Positions 7,751 through 16,801 are shown, numbered from the stretch's first letter. The stretch: DNA of 64,000 bases from Actinomycetota bacterium (GCA_030446465.1 JAUJNI010000004.1:1-64000); one strand, 5' to 3'. Numbers and translations: made by a program. The notes: a model not told the origin generated them from the sequence alone.

Positions 7751-10171
7751 ATGAGCTCAAACGACACGTCGGGGGGCCTGGCAAGGGCCACCACTGATTT
7801 CGGGACCACGCCGCCTCCCGAGTACAAGGGGCGAGAGCGGGACGAGGATCGGAAGACCAGGAGGCCCCTTGCCTTCTGGGACCGCGTCAAGATCCTGCTG
7901 CTGCTGCTGGGGGCCTGGGGCGTTCTGCTGTGGGCGTCGATGGCGCGCAATCAGCTGATCCCCTTCCAAGACGCCCTGATCCTGAACGTGAGGAGCAACG
8001 GCTGGCTCCTCGTCCTCGCGGGGCTCGAGTTCCTACGTCAGGTTCACTACCTCATAAGCGAGCGCTCGGCGCGCTATCACCAGTTCTGGGTTCGTCGCTT
8101 CGAAGGCATAGAGCGACGGAAGTCGCGCATGAACGACTGGAATCGCTTCCGTCTTGCGCGGGCTCTCAAGCTCCTGTTCTTCTTGGTGATCCTCGATCTT
8201 GTGCTCGCGCAAGCTTTCGGTCTTTCGCCTGCCCTCGCGTTGTTCCAGCTTCCCGTCGTTCTCTTTAAGGCGGCGCCTTTCATCCTTCAGCTCGCCTTCG
8301 GCCTCCTCTTTGGAGTCATTCAGATCTTTGGGATCTTCTACTTCCTGTCGAGAGGCGGGACGGATGTCTACTTCCCCGACGACATCAAGACTCGCTTCAG
8401 CGACGTGTGGGGCCAGGACAAGGTGCTCGAGAGGATCCAGGAGAGCATGCTCTTTTTGGACGCCCCCGAGTCGATCGAGCAAAAGGGTGGCTACGTGCCC
8501 GGCGGCGTCCTGTTGTGGGGACCGCCGGGAACCGGCAAGACCCTGATGGCCGAGGCCGTCGCGGGCGAGACCGGCAAGCCGTTCGTGTTCGTGGATCCCG
8601 GCGCCTTCATCAACATGTTCTTGGGAGTCGGGATCCTGAAGGTGAAGGCCCTGTTTAGAAAGCTTCGAAAGCTCGCGGTTCGCTACGGCGGTGTGATCGT
8701 CTTCTTTGACGAGGCGGACGCACTCGGCAACAGGGGAGCGCTCGCCGGTGGCAACTGGGGTGGGCAACGCATGGCGGGAGGCCCCGACATGTGGTCACTG
8801 ACCTCCTCGTGCAACGGGATGTCCTACCTCTCGGAAGACACCGCGTCGATGCTGATGAGGACGCACCTGGAGCAGAGCCAACAAAGCGAGCGGCGGCCCC
8901 CCGTGCGCGACGGCATCATCATGGGCGGCATGGGCGGCGGCGGTATGGGCACCCTGCAGGCTCTGCTGGCGGAGCTGTCGGGCCTCAAGAAGCCGCGGGG
9001 GTTCGTCAACCGAGTGGTGCGGCGAATACTGGGCATGCGTCCGAAGCCACCGCCGAAGTACCGGATCTTCGTGATGATGGCGACGAACATGCCGCAGGCG
9101 CTCGACGAGGCGCTTCTTCGACCGGGCCGGCTGGACCGCATCTACAAGGTCGGCTATCCCTCCAAAGCCGGCCGCATCCGCACCTACCAGGGCTACCTCG
9201 ACAAGGTGCGCCATGAGCTAACGGACGAGGAGATCGACAAGCTGGCGACCATCACCCCCTACGCGACCGGCGCCACGATCAAGGATCTCGTCAACGAGGC
9301 GTTGATCAATGCGATCCGGGAGGGCCGTGAGGTCATCACGTGGAAAGACGTTATTCAGGCGAAGCAGCTAAAGGACCTAGGCCCCCCCGAAGACGTCGAG
9401 TACATCGAGCGCGAGCGGCACGCCGTGGCGGTCCACGAGGCCTGTCACGCCGTTGCGGCTTATCGCGTGCGTCAGCACTTGACGATCGACATAGCGACGA
9501 TCGAGAAGGGCGGGACCTATCTCGGCATGGTGTCCTCGATTCCGCCCGAGGACCAGTTCACGAGATGGCGCTCGGAGTACGAGGCGGACATAACCGTCTC
9601 TTTGGCCTCCCTGGCGGGGGAGAAGATCTTCTTTGACGACGACAACTCCTCGGGAGTTGTCGGCGACCTGGTAAGCGCGACCTCCATAGCGACGATGATG
9701 GAGGGCTACTGGGGGATGGGTTCGACCATTGCGTCCCACGGGGTCACTCACAGGGTCGGCATTGGCGGTGGCGGCAAGCCGGGCAAGGAGGACGAGGAGC
9801 CCGACTTGCTGAAGGGCGACCTCGGTGAACGCATAGAAGGAAAGCTGCAGGAGATCTTCGATCGGACTGAGCGCCTCGTGCGAGAGAACCGCTCCGAGGT
9901 GCTGGCCGTCGCCCATGCTCTCGAGTCACACAAGACGGTTACGGGAGAAGACGTCGAGGCGATCATCGAGGGGCGAGAAGGGCCGCTCATCGACGGCCGC
10001 GCCTATCGCAGCAAAGAGTTCATCAGGACGGCTGAGGACTATCACTCACAGGTAGTGGACGCCCACAAGGGCCACGCGGCAGTGAAGGTCCCGCTGCCAC
10101 AGCTCAATGGACGGCGTGACCTCGAACCCGCGGTGGCCTTCGAGGATGCCGACGCTGGCCCGCAGGACTGA
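7751..10171 (+). CDS. FtsH-like membrane AAA+ ATPase with M41 metalloprotease domain
   Basis: An 806-residue protein. About three to four hydrophobic segments (residues about 35-200) precede an AAA+ module with Walker A GPPGTGKT (about 257) and Walker B VIVFFDEADAL (about 316). Sensor/arginine-finger motifs MATNMPQALDEALLRPGRLDR lie near 440. The C-terminal M41 peptidase has the zinc motif HEACH (about 561) and the downstream Asp in GDLVSAT. Compared with FtsH (about 610-650 aa) it has a longer membrane part and an insert of roughly 100 residues between Walker B and sensor 1, containing a Gly/Met-rich tract. Role: probably ATP-dependent degradation of membrane proteins. Cotranscribed with the lipoprotein. 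Confidence 0.9.
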   Translation: MSSNDTSGGLARATTDFGTTPPPEYKGRERDEDRKTRRPLAFWDRVKILLLLLGAWGVLLWASMARNQLIPFQDALILNVRSNGWLLVLAGLEFLRQVHYLISERSARYHQFWVRRFEGIERRKSRMNDWNRFRLARALKLLFFLVILDLVLAQAFGLSPALALFQLPVVLFKAAPFILQLAFGLLFGVIQIFGIFYFLSRGGTDVYFPDDIKTRFSDVWGQDKVLERIQESMLFLDAPESIEQKGGYVPGGVLLWGPPGTGKTLMAEAVAGETGKPFVFVDPGAFINMFLGVGILKVKALFRKLRKLAVRYGGVIVFFDEADALGNRGALAGGNWGGQRMAGGPDMWSLTSSCNGMSYLSEDTASMLMRTHLEQSQQSERRPPVRDGIIMGGMGGGGMGTLQALLAELSGLKKPRGFVNRVVRRILGMRPKPPPKYRIFVMMATNMPQALDEALLRPGRLDRIYKVGYPSKAGRIRTYQGYLDKVRHELTDEEIDKLATITPYATGATIKDLVNEALINAIREGREVITWKDVIQAKQLKDLGPPEDVEYIERERHAVAVHEACHAVAAYRVRQHLTIDIATIEKGGTYLGMVSSIPPEDQFTRWRSEYEADITVSLASLAGEKIFFDDDNSSGVVGDLVSATSIATMMEGYWGMGSTIASHGVTHRVGIGGGGKPGKEDEEPDLLKGDLGERIEGKLQEIFDRTERLVRENRSEVLAVAHALESHKTVTGEDVEAIIEGREGPLIDGRAYRSKEFIRTAEDYHSQVVDAHKGHAAVKVPLPQLNGRRDLEPAVAFEDADAGPQD

Positions 10172-10185
10172 CCAAGGAGCCGGCG

Positions 10186-10566
10186 ATGCCGACCAAGAAA
10201 GAGGACCTTCCAGACACCATCAAGAGATCGCCGAAGAAAGCTCAGCGCACTTTCGCCAAGACGCTTGACTCAGCCGAGGACCAGTACGGCGAAGGGGAGC
10301 GGGCGTCAAGGACTGCCTATGCCTCCCTCAAGCACTCCTTCGAGAAGGTCGGCGACCACTGGGAACCAAAAGACGAGAAGGGGCCCTCGGATCCGCGTGC
10401 AAAGAATCCACAGGCCAGGGCCGGCAAGGGCAAGACCTTCGGGGGCGTCGACTACTACGGAAACACCAAGAAGGAGCTCTACGAGCGTGCCAAGAAGCTG
10501 GGGATTGCCGGCCGTGGACGAATGTCAAAGGGACAGCTCGCCGAGGCAATTGCAAAGAAACAGTAG
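10186..10566 (+). CDS. chaB: ChaB domain protein with Rho-N-like C-terminus
   Basis: A 126-residue basic protein. The N-terminal ChaB domain (DLPDTIKRSPKKAQRTFAKTLDSA through AYASLKHSFEK) is joined by a charged linker to a C-terminal Rho termination factor N-terminal-like helical motif (TKKELYERAKKLGIAGRGRMSKGQLAEAI). ChaB was named as a regulator of cation transport in E. coli, but its molecular role is uncertain; the Rho-N motif suggests nucleic-acid binding. Fourteen bases after the AAA-protease stop with a GGAG ribosome-binding site, so probably in the same transcript. Confidence 0.88.
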   Translation: MPTKKEDLPDTIKRSPKKAQRTFAKTLDSAEDQYGEGERASRTAYASLKHSFEKVGDHWEPKDEKGPSDPRAKNPQARAGKGKTFGGVDYYGNTKKELYERAKKLGIAGRGRMSKGQLAEAIAKKQ

Positions 10567-10582
10567 GCGGGATCGGGCTTCT

Positions 10583-11265
10583 TTATCCCTGGTCAGTTAT
10601 GAACCAGTCGACTGCTCCTCGGACCCGCTCGGGTGTGACGGCATGGCCGCCGTCGAACTCCTCGTAGCGCACGTCGTAACCGCTGCGCTGCATCGCAGGC
10701 ACTATCTTGCGGCTCGTCGCTCGGATCGGCAGCACGCGGTCGTCGACGCCATGCGAGACGAACAATTTGGGAGCGCCGTGCAGCTTCCCGGGCACTGCGA
10801 AGCCGGGAGAATGCAATCACGTGCGTAAAGAGGTCACCGTTGGTGAGCCCTACAGAAAGGGCGAAAGAGGCGCCGTCGGAGAACCCCTCCACCGCGACGT
10901 GGGTCGAGTCGACCGTGCAGTTGCCAAACACCTCTGCCAATGCCCGGTCCATGATCTCGACGTCAGGCCCATAGTCCCCGGCAGGTCCCAGGTCCTCCCC
11001 CGAGAAGAGGTAGAGAGCAGGATCAGCCCGAACTCGTCTGCGACCTCGAGCAGGAATTGCATACCCCCCTCTGCGTTGCCTCCTGCACCGTGCAAGGTGA
11101 CCACGAGCGGAGCTGGCTCGTCCCCGCCATATCCCCGTGGTACGTACAGAAGGGCGGCTCTGGGGCTGCCCAACTGCAAGTCATGAAGGCCGGGCGCTAT
11201 GGTGCCGGCAGCAGCCGGTGACAGCCGGGCGCTCAGCCGCCCCGACCCGGCGCCTCGGGCTCCGA
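10583..11265 (-). pseudogene. PHB-depolymerase-like alpha/beta hydrolase with two frameshifts
   Basis: Three consecutive frame segments make one esterase. They begin with ALLYVPRGYGG..LVVTLHGAGGNAEGG, continue with the nucleophile elbow GFSDGASFALSVGL, and end with GVDDRVLPI and the His motif GGHAV. The first break is near 10976 at a GGGG run in the coding sense; one extra G would restore TWDLPGDYGPDVEIMD. The second break is near 10815 at a CCC run and returns to the original frame. All catalytic elements survive, so either sequence errors or recent decay is possible. The N-terminus has no clear start codon and abuts the CutA stop. Family: LpqC/feruloyl-esterase-like hydrolases. Confidence 0.75.
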
Positions 11266-11616
11266 TTATCGCGACGCTCCCTTTCCATGGCCGTCGCCCA
11301 GGGTCTCCTCGTCGATCCAGGCGAGATAGGAAGCGCTCCCCCCGACAATGGGGGTCACCGTCACCTCGGGGTTCTCGTAGGGGTGTTGCTCCCTCACCGC
11401 CTTCAACAGGGGATCGATCAAGTGGCCCGAGGTCTTGATTAGGCACATCCACTCCTCAGCGTGCTCCAGATTGCCCTTCCACCAGTAGGTGCTGGCTATG
11501 GGTCCGCCCACCTGGACACACGCGGCGAGCCGCGCCTCCACCAAGCTCTGGGCAAGGGCAGCCGCCTGCTCCTTGGTCTGGGTTGTGGTCGTGATCTGGA
11601 CGTGCGAAAGGTCCAT
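11266..11616 (-). CDS. cutA: CutA1 divalent-cation tolerance protein
   Basis: A 116-residue CutA1 protein. It begins with VQITTTTQTKEQAAALAQSLVEARLAACVQV and contains STYWWKGNLEHAEEWMCLIKTS and REQHPYENPEVTVTPI, all hallmark CutA motifs. ATG 11616 was chosen because GAGGAG lies six bases upstream and the family starts here; longer frames upstream lack support. CutA1 forms a very stable trimer related in fold to PII proteins; the link to copper tolerance in E. coli is now doubtful. Directly upstream of the broken hydrolase on the same strand. Confidence 0.93.
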   Translation of the reverse strand: MDLSHVQITTTTQTKEQAAALAQSLVEARLAACVQVGGPIASTYWWKGNLEHAEEWMCLIKTSGHLIDPLLKAVREQHPYENPEVTVTPIVGGSASYLAWIDEETLGDGHGKGASR

Positions 11617-11677
11617 CGGCTCTCCTCTGGGTCTCCTACTGCCTCGGCCCCCTCGTCCGACCGCCTTCCACATACCA

Positions 11678-12604
11678 TCACGCACGCCCGGCATCCTGCA
11701 TCGCCTTGACGACAGCGGGCAGGCCCCTCCGCGCGCTCGGGTGAGTGGGAGCCCATCCAGTGGCTTCTTTAAAGCGGCGGTTCGAGGCGCGCTGGGATCT
11801 CAGGTACATCTTCGTGATCCCGCTCAGCTTCATCCCGCCGTAGGGGAGGTTCCTGAGCTTGTCCTTACCGACGGCTTGGGCGAGCACCTCGGCCAGCTCC
11901 CGGCGTCGTAGCGGTTCGTCGTCGGTCACGTTGTAGGTCCCGGCCGGTGCTCGCAAGGCCGACACCACCGCCGTCGCGATGTCGTCGGCATGCAAGAGTG
12001 GGAGGTAGCCATTAGGGGGGCCGAGGAACGGCGAGATGCCGCGCTTTGCCATCTTCACCATCGTCATGGTGTGGGGCGCATCTTCAACGTAGAACTGGCC
12101 GAAACGCAGGACAATCCCGCGGCCGCCGCCATCGGCGAACCGGTGCGCCTGTCGCTCTGCCTCGAGCGCCGAGTCGCCGTGCGGAGCCGGGTCGAGAGGC
12201 ACGTCTTCGTCGATCCACTCCTCCGCCCGGTCTTCGTACATGAAGGCTATCGACTCCTGGACGAAAGTCTCGGCACCCGCGGCGAGCGCCGTGTCGGCGA
12301 GGTTGCGCGCCACCTCCCGACGGATTCGATCGTTGTCCCTCCATGCGCTACGCATCCCCATCCGCGCCGGCGAGGTCGGTATCTTCGTCGCGAGGTTCAC
12401 GATCGCGTCGTGGCCCTCAACCGCTTGCCGGACCGCGCTGCGGTTGAAGAGATCGACTTCCACCGGGCAGGCGCCTAGGCTCTGGAGAAGGGCACCTTTG
12501 GAAACCGAGCGCGCTACCCCGGTTACGTCATGACCGGCAGCAACCAGGCGCCCCGCCGTTCCTCGTCCAGCGATGCCGGTAGCGCCTGCGACGAAAACCC
12601 GCAA
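11678..12604 (-). CDS. NAD(P)-dependent epimerase/reductase (extended SDR)
   Basis: A 308-residue Rossmann protein starting MRVFVAGATGIAGRGTAGRL, the GxxGxxG dinucleotide-binding motif of atypical or extended SDRs. It contains DAIVNLATKIP, a probable active-site region near FVQESIAFMYED, and GTYNVTDDEPLRRRELAEVL, as in NmrA/epimerase-like proteins. The classical YxxxK is not obvious, so substrate and even catalysis are unclear. Stands alone between CutA and the GGGDF-repeat gene on the same strand. Confidence 0.85.
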   Translation of the reverse strand: MRVFVAGATGIAGRGTAGRLVAAGHDVTGVARSVSKGALLQSLGACPVEVDLFNRSAVRQAVEGHDAIVNLATKIPTSPARMGMRSAWRDNDRIRREVARNLADTALAAGAETFVQESIAFMYEDRAEEWIDEDVPLDPAPHGDSALEAERQAHRFADGGGRGIVLRFGQFYVEDAPHTMTMVKMAKRGISPFLGPPNGYLPLLHADDIATAVVSALRAPAGTYNVTDDEPLRRRELAEVLAQAVGKDKLRNLPYGGMKLSGITKMYLRSQRASNRRFKEATGWAPTHPSARRGLPAVVKAMQDAGRA

Positions 12605-12694
12605 TCGAAACCTGTCCTGGCTAGTGCCGTGGCCAAATGGTCCTCAACGGACTGGCCCCTCGCCCCCACGTTGCTTTGAGAGCTGAAGCGACTC

Positions 12695-12815
12695 CTAGAA
12701 GTCGCCCCCGCCGAAGTCTCCACCGCCGAAGTCTCCACCGCCGAAGTCTCCACCGCCGAAATCTCCGCCCCCGAAGTCGCCACCTCCGAAATCTCCGCCC
12801 CCGAAGTCGCCACCC
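12695..12815. repeat. 15-bp coding tandem repeat (GGGDF x8)
   Basis: About eight copies of a 15-bp unit (variants of GAAGTCTCCACCGCC on the plus strand) encode the GGGDF tail of the minus-strand gene. Units are in frame, so copy-number change would alter only tail length. Synonymous drift between units (GAAATCTCC, GAAGTCGCC) shows the array is not brand-new. Confidence 0.9.
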
Positions 12816-14059
12816 CCGTCGCCGTAGCCGCCGTCACCCCAACCACCGCCGTAGCCCCACCCACCGAACCCAAAGCCACCGCCCAGCATCGATCCCAGGA
12901 ACATCCCTTGCAGCAGGCCCCCGCCGAAGCTTCCGAAGTAACCGCCTGCCCACGGGCCGTAGTAGTAGGGAGCGTCCCAGTAGGGCACCATCTGACCCTG
13001 CACCGTGATCTGACGAGCGAGAGGCTCCATCCCCCGCTCGACCCGCCGGCTGTCCTCGGCACAGGCCGGCACCGGCCGCGGAGCCCCATCGGGGGGCGCC
13101 CACTCGACATCGCGGACCGACGGTCCGTGGCGGGGATCAAAGAAGCACGGGGGCCGGCGTTCCGGTGGCTCCCGGCCGTCGAGCCTCGCCTTGGCGCAGG
13201 CCATGGCGTAGCGACCCTCTTCCAGAGCGGTGGTAACGGGCGCCAGCTCCTGGGGGCGCCGGGCCTTGTCGATGTCCGTGGTCGCGCGTTCGTAGCACTC
13301 GAGCGCCGTGACGTAGTCGCGCTTCGCCTGGGGATCGGCGTTCGGCATCTCCACGTCGAGGTCGAGGGCCCGGAGATCGTCACCGAGCGCCACCAGATCC
13401 TCCATCGCGACCTCCCGGACCTCTTCCAGCTGCTCTTTCTCGCGCTCGGCCTGGATCCGGCTCTCCCGGCGCCGCCGCACCGACGAGAAGACCGCAAAGA
13501 TCAAGAAACCGATCAAGAGGACGGGGAGCAGACTGAACCCCGGCTCGCCCTCCGTGTCACCCGAGCCTTCCTGAGCGATCTCCTCGAGTCCGGTGACGAA
13601 GTCCGAGAGCACAGCGGAGGGGTCAGCCCCCTGGTTCTCGCTTACCACCTCATCTGCGAGCGTCGGGACAACGCCCGGTGCGTAGGGGGCGCCTGGGCTG
13701 GCGCCGGCAAAAAAGTCCCTGCCCGCTAACACCGCGTAGACTCCGGTTCGTTCCAGCGTGCCGGCAAGCTCCTTAGCGACTGCGGCCGTGCTTCCGCCGG
13801 CTTCGTCCAACACGTCTTCCGGCAATACCGCGACGTAGACAGCTCCTGCGTCCCCCTGCTCGATCCGGTCCCGGAGCTCGTCGGCCTCCGCGTCGCTGAG
13901 CAGCTCCTCGGCGTTCGGGTCGACGTACACGGGGTCGCTGGCGAGCGCTGTGGCAGCGTCCTCGATGATGGAGTCAGTCTGAGCAGACGCGGGGATGACT
14001 ACTAGGGCGCTTGCCGCCAGAACTGAGCTGATCAAGATGAAAGGGCGTCCGAGACGCAT
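12695..14059 (-). CDS. Exported membrane protein with TPM-like domain and GGGDF tail
   Basis: A 454-residue protein. Signal peptide (FILISSVLAASALVVIPASAQ), an extracytoplasmic alpha/beta domain reminiscent of TPM/YgcG proteins (about 25-160), one TM segment (FSLLPVLLIGFLIFAVF), a cytoplasmic coiled-coil/helical domain, an aromatic Gly-rich region (YWDAPYYYGPWAGGYFG), and a tail of eight GGGDF repeats to the stop. ATG 14059 was chosen because the signal peptide begins there. It is divergent from pspA. Neighbouring pspA and the TPM-like fold suggest an envelope-stress role, as inference only. Confidence 0.75.
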   Translation of the reverse strand: MRLGRPFILISSVLAASALVVIPASAQTDSIIEDAATALASDPVYVDPNAEELLSDAEADELRDRIEQGDAGAVYVAVLPEDVLDEAGGSTAAVAKELAGTLERTGVYAVLAGRDFFAGASPGAPYAPGVVPTLADEVVSENQGADPSAVLSDFVTGLEEIAQEGSGDTEGEPGFSLLPVLLIGFLIFAVFSSVRRRRESRIQAEREKEQLEEVREVAMEDLVALGDDLRALDLDVEMPNADPQAKRDYVTALECYERATTDIDKARRPQELAPVTTALEEGRYAMACAKARLDGREPPERRPPCFFDPRHGPSVRDVEWAPPDGAPRPVPACAEDSRRVERGMEPLARQITVQGQMVPYWDAPYYYGPWAGGYFGSFGGGLLQGMFLGSMLGGGFGFGGWGYGGGWGDGGYGDGGGDFGGGDFGGGDFGGGDFGGGDFGGGDFGGGDFGGGDF

Positions 14060-14173
14060 TTTTGAATCTCCAGACCGTGCTACCGCACGAATGTATTCAA
14101 GCCGTTCAAGGAAGGTGTTCCCCTCCAGGGGGCAGGGTAACCTTCCCCAAGGCCATTCCAAGGAGCGTGATCG

Positions 14174-14917
14174 ATGAGCTTGATGCGACGATTTTCGATG
14201 ATCTTCAAGTCCAAGGCCAGTCGGGCCCTCGATTCGGCGGAAGACCCGAGGGAGACGCTCGACTATTCGTACGAACGGCAACTGGACTTACTCCAGCAGA
14301 TGCGAAGAGGTTTGAGCGACGTGGCCACCTCTCGCAAGCGAATCGAGCTTCAGGGCCAGCAGCTACAGCAGTCGGGCGACAAGCTCCAGAGCCAGGCTCG
14401 CCAGGCGCTGGAGCAAGGTCGAGAGGACCTTGCTCGTGAGGCGCTTGCCCGTCGCAGCGCGATTCAGAGCCAGCTCGACGATCTACAGGTGCAGGAGGAC
14501 CAGCTTCGGGCCGAGGAGAACAAGCTGGCCGAGGCCTCCCGCAGGCTGGAAGCCAAGGTCGGTGCCTTCAGGACCCGCAAGGAGACGATCAAGGCGAGCT
14601 ATACCGCGGCGGAGGCCCAGACGAAGGTGGGCGAGGCGGTCTCGGGCATCTCCGAAGAGATGGGAGACGTGGGGCTTGCCATGCACAGGGCGGAAGACAA
14701 GGTCGCCCAGATGCAGGCTCGCAGCGGCGCCCTCGACGAGCTCATGGCTTCCGGTGCGCTCAACGACTTCACGGCGAGCAGCGACCCGCTTCAAGCGGAG
14801 CTCGACAGAACCGCGATCGGCAGCGGAGTCGACGCCGAGCTGGAGCGGATGAAAAAGGAGCTCGGCACGGGGGACGCCAAAGAGCTCGAAGCGCCTGCCT
14901 CGGAGGAACGGTCGTGA
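14174..14917 (+). CDS. pspA: PspA/IM30 family membrane-stress protein
   Basis: A 247-residue, almost wholly helical coiled-coil protein with the PspA/IM30/Vipp1 N-terminus (FSMIFKSKASRALDSAEDPRETLDYSYERQ), an amphipathic helix followed by long Gln/Glu/Arg-rich helices and an Ala-rich hairpin loop (TAAEAQTKVGEAVSGI). Role: oligomeric scaffold that binds stressed membrane and limits proton leak. The stop overlaps the next gene by 4 bp. GGAG lies upstream of the start. Confidence 0.92.
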   Translation: MSLMRRFSMIFKSKASRALDSAEDPRETLDYSYERQLDLLQQMRRGLSDVATSRKRIELQGQQLQQSGDKLQSQARQALEQGREDLAREALARRSAIQSQLDDLQVQEDQLRAEENKLAEASRRLEAKVGAFRTRKETIKASYTAAEAQTKVGEAVSGISEEMGDVGLAMHRAEDKVAQMQARSGALDELMASGALNDFTASSDPLQAELDRTAIGSGVDAELERMKKELGTGDAKELEAPASEERS

Positions 14918-15192
14918 TCGTCCGGCTCTTGGGCCAGGGTCAGTTCGACGTACCGGAGGACCGCCTCGATGATCTAAACGAGCTCGACGATGCGCTGATT
15001 GCAGCGATCGACGCTGGTGACGAGGAATCCTTCAGGGACTCGTTGGGCCGGCTGCTCGATGCCGTCAAAGCAAATGCTCAAGCCGTGCCGGACGACTACC
15101 TCGGCCCCTCAGACTTCATCCTGCCGGGGGATGACACGTCGCTCGAGGAGGTAAGGGAGCTTCTGAGCGACGAAGGCTTGATCCCGGGCTGA
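14914..15192 (+). CDS. PspA-associated protein PspAA
   Basis: A 92-residue acidic protein starting MIVRLLGQGQFDVPEDRLDDLNELDDAL, the PspAA domain signature, ending in EEVRELLSDEGLIPG. PspAA proteins are encoded directly after PspA in actinobacteria and many other phyla and are thought to modulate PspA assembly or activity. The GTG start overlaps the pspA stop by 4 bp (GTGA), implying translational coupling. Confidence 0.9.
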   Translation: MIVRLLGQGQFDVPEDRLDDLNELDDALIAAIDAGDEESFRDSLGRLLDAVKANAQAVPDDYLGPSDFILPGDDTSLEEVRELLSDEGLIPG

Positions 15193-15207
15193 GCTCCCGG
15201 ACCGGCT

Positions 15208-16122
15208 CTAGAGCTTTGCCTGTAGGAGCGGAGAAGGCACCGAGGGATCGTCCGCGTCGGTAACCATCAGCAGGCTTATGTGATCGCCCTCTAGTCGCGC
15301 CGCGAGGCCCTCCAGCTTTACGTCGACGTCGATGGGCTCGACCATCACAACCGCGCCGTCCCGGTCCATGATGCCGACCGCAGAACCGACCGTCTTGCCG
15401 TCGCCGTAAGAGGAGCCGGAGTCCTCGGCCGAGGCCGCGAACATCATGCGACCATCGGCCAGGGCCGATGCATCCGAGAAGCAAAGTTTGACCCCATGCA
15501 GCTGCCCGAGATCGCACTCGACTACCTCCTGGACCGCCGATGGGGGTAGTTCCCCGCCGGACGCGAGCGCCGTCAGGACCCCCTCCAGGTCGAGATCGAT
15601 GCGGGCGTTGCGTCCCTCGTCGTTGTTGCCCCGCTGCAGCAGCCGCAACACCCGGCCGACGACCGCAGCTCCCTCGATATTGAGCTCGGGAAGTTGCTCC
15701 TTGAGGCTTTCGTAGAGAGGCAGAAGATCGACGAGGCCGTGTTCTCCGGTTGGCAACCCATCCTTCTGCAAGGGGATCAGCACGCCGCGGTTTCGCTTGT
15801 CGGACGAGCCGGAACCAAGCGCCAGCAACGCCCCGTGATCGTGGCGACCGAACGGTGGCAACAGCACCACGGCCTCCAGGTCCGGCTTCTCTTGCTTGCG
15901 CGTGTCCTCGTCACTGGGCAGAGGTCCTTCGAGGATCTCGACCGGGCGGCCATGCTCCGACGTCTCGAGCGGAAACACTCCAAGGTCCATCTCGTCGTCC
16001 GCTACGACAAAGAGATGTTGCTTGTGCCGTTCGAGGCTGCTCGCGGCCGAGATGTGGGGCGAGCGCTTGGCGCCCTCCGGGACATTCAGCGTGAGGTCGC
16101 GGAGCTTGCTAACGGGAATCAT
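15208..16122 (-). CDS. Conserved protein, DUF6929-like
   Basis: A 304-residue protein with no TM or signal peptide. Repeated short beta-like units (HLFVVADDEMDLGVFPL, AVVLLPPFGRHDHGALLALGSG, GVLIPLQ, VEPIDVDVKLEGLAARLEGDHISLLMVTD) suggest a beta-propeller, resembling DUF6929/esterase-like proteins. No catalytic motif was recognised. Start ATG 16122 follows GGGTGGTGG; a longer frame to 16164 has no support. Convergent with pspAA, only 15 bp apart, and divergent from the next gene. Confidence 0.7.
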   Translation of the reverse strand: MIPVSKLRDLTLNVPEGAKRSPHISAASSLERHKQHLFVVADDEMDLGVFPLETSEHGRPVEILEGPLPSDEDTRKQEKPDLEAVVLLPPFGRHDHGALLALGSGSSDKRNRGVLIPLQKDGLPTGEHGLVDLLPLYESLKEQLPELNIEGAAVVGRVLRLLQRGNNDEGRNARIDLDLEGVLTALASGGELPPSAVQEVVECDLGQLHGVKLCFSDASALADGRMMFAASAEDSGSSYGDGKTVGSAVGIMDRDGAVVMVEPIDVDVKLEGLAARLEGDHISLLMVTDADDPSVPSPLLQAKL

Positions 16123-16318
16123 GTCCACCACCCTACGGCTTCGGCTGACGGTCTGTGGGCCCACACACCGTCACGGTTCGGTAAGTCGAGTTGATCGCTC
16201 GCCGCCCACAGGTTGGTCACCGGCGCAGCCGTCTCACCTGGACTCGACTTCTATGATGCTCCAGGCCCCAACGTCTTGTCGGGATGGCACTGTTGTGCGC
16301 CTGCGCAGACAGGAGCCC

Positions 16319-16711
16319 ATGGAGGAAGCCGTGACATTCGAGGAGACTCTCCACAAACACCTTAGGGCGATCCACCAGAGGGATCTCGAGGCCCTCGTCG
16401 AAACGCTTGCGCCGGTCGAGCTGGTCCTCGTCGCGGCGACCGGAGAGGTGTCTTCAGAAACGAGCAGGTTCATCGAGCTGCACAGGGAGTGGTTCGGCAG
16501 CCCTACGTGGTCCCTGGGCACCGAGGTGGTGCACGTGCGTGAGGGGGCCGATCTCGCAACCTGCTTGATCAAGCTCGATTACAGGGACGAGGCCGAGGGC
16601 GGTGCAGCCATCGAGGAGCACAGCGTCCTGGGCCTCGTGTTCCAGCGGATCGAAGGAAGATGGTTGTTGGTCCAGGACCAGAACACGCCCATTACGACCG
16701 AGGCGCTCTAA
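16319..16711 (+). CDS. SnoaL/NTF2-like protein
   Basis: A 130-residue protein of the cone-shaped NTF2/SnoaL fold (TFEETLHKHLRAIHQRDLEALVETLAP at the N-terminus and EHSVLGLVFQRIEGRWLLVQDQNTPI at the C-terminus). Proteins of this size are stand-alone ketosteroid-isomerase-like or DUF4440 members, whose functions vary and cannot be predicted here. ATG 16319 is preceded by GGAG at correct spacing. A longer upstream frame is rejected because it crosses the divergent gene. Confidence 0.78.
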   Translation: MEEAVTFEETLHKHLRAIHQRDLEALVETLAPVELVLVAATGEVSSETSRFIELHREWFGSPTWSLGTEVVHVREGADLATCLIKLDYRDEAEGGAAIEEHSVLGLVFQRIEGRWLLVQDQNTPITTEAL

Positions 16712-16801
16712 GCTGAGGCCGCGCCGGGGCCCGAGCATGAGCCGTAGGGAGGGATCTTTGCAGCAGGATCGGTACAGACCTGGCGGGGGGCGGTTGGGGC
16801 G

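Noticed and set aside
12695-12815. CRISPR-like short repeat array
   Set aside because: Units are directly adjacent without spacers, in frame, and encode a GGGDF tail; no cas genes are present.
15896-16318. N-terminal extension of the SnoaL-like gene
   Set aside because: The extension reads antisense through another gene; ATG 16319 has a good GGAG.
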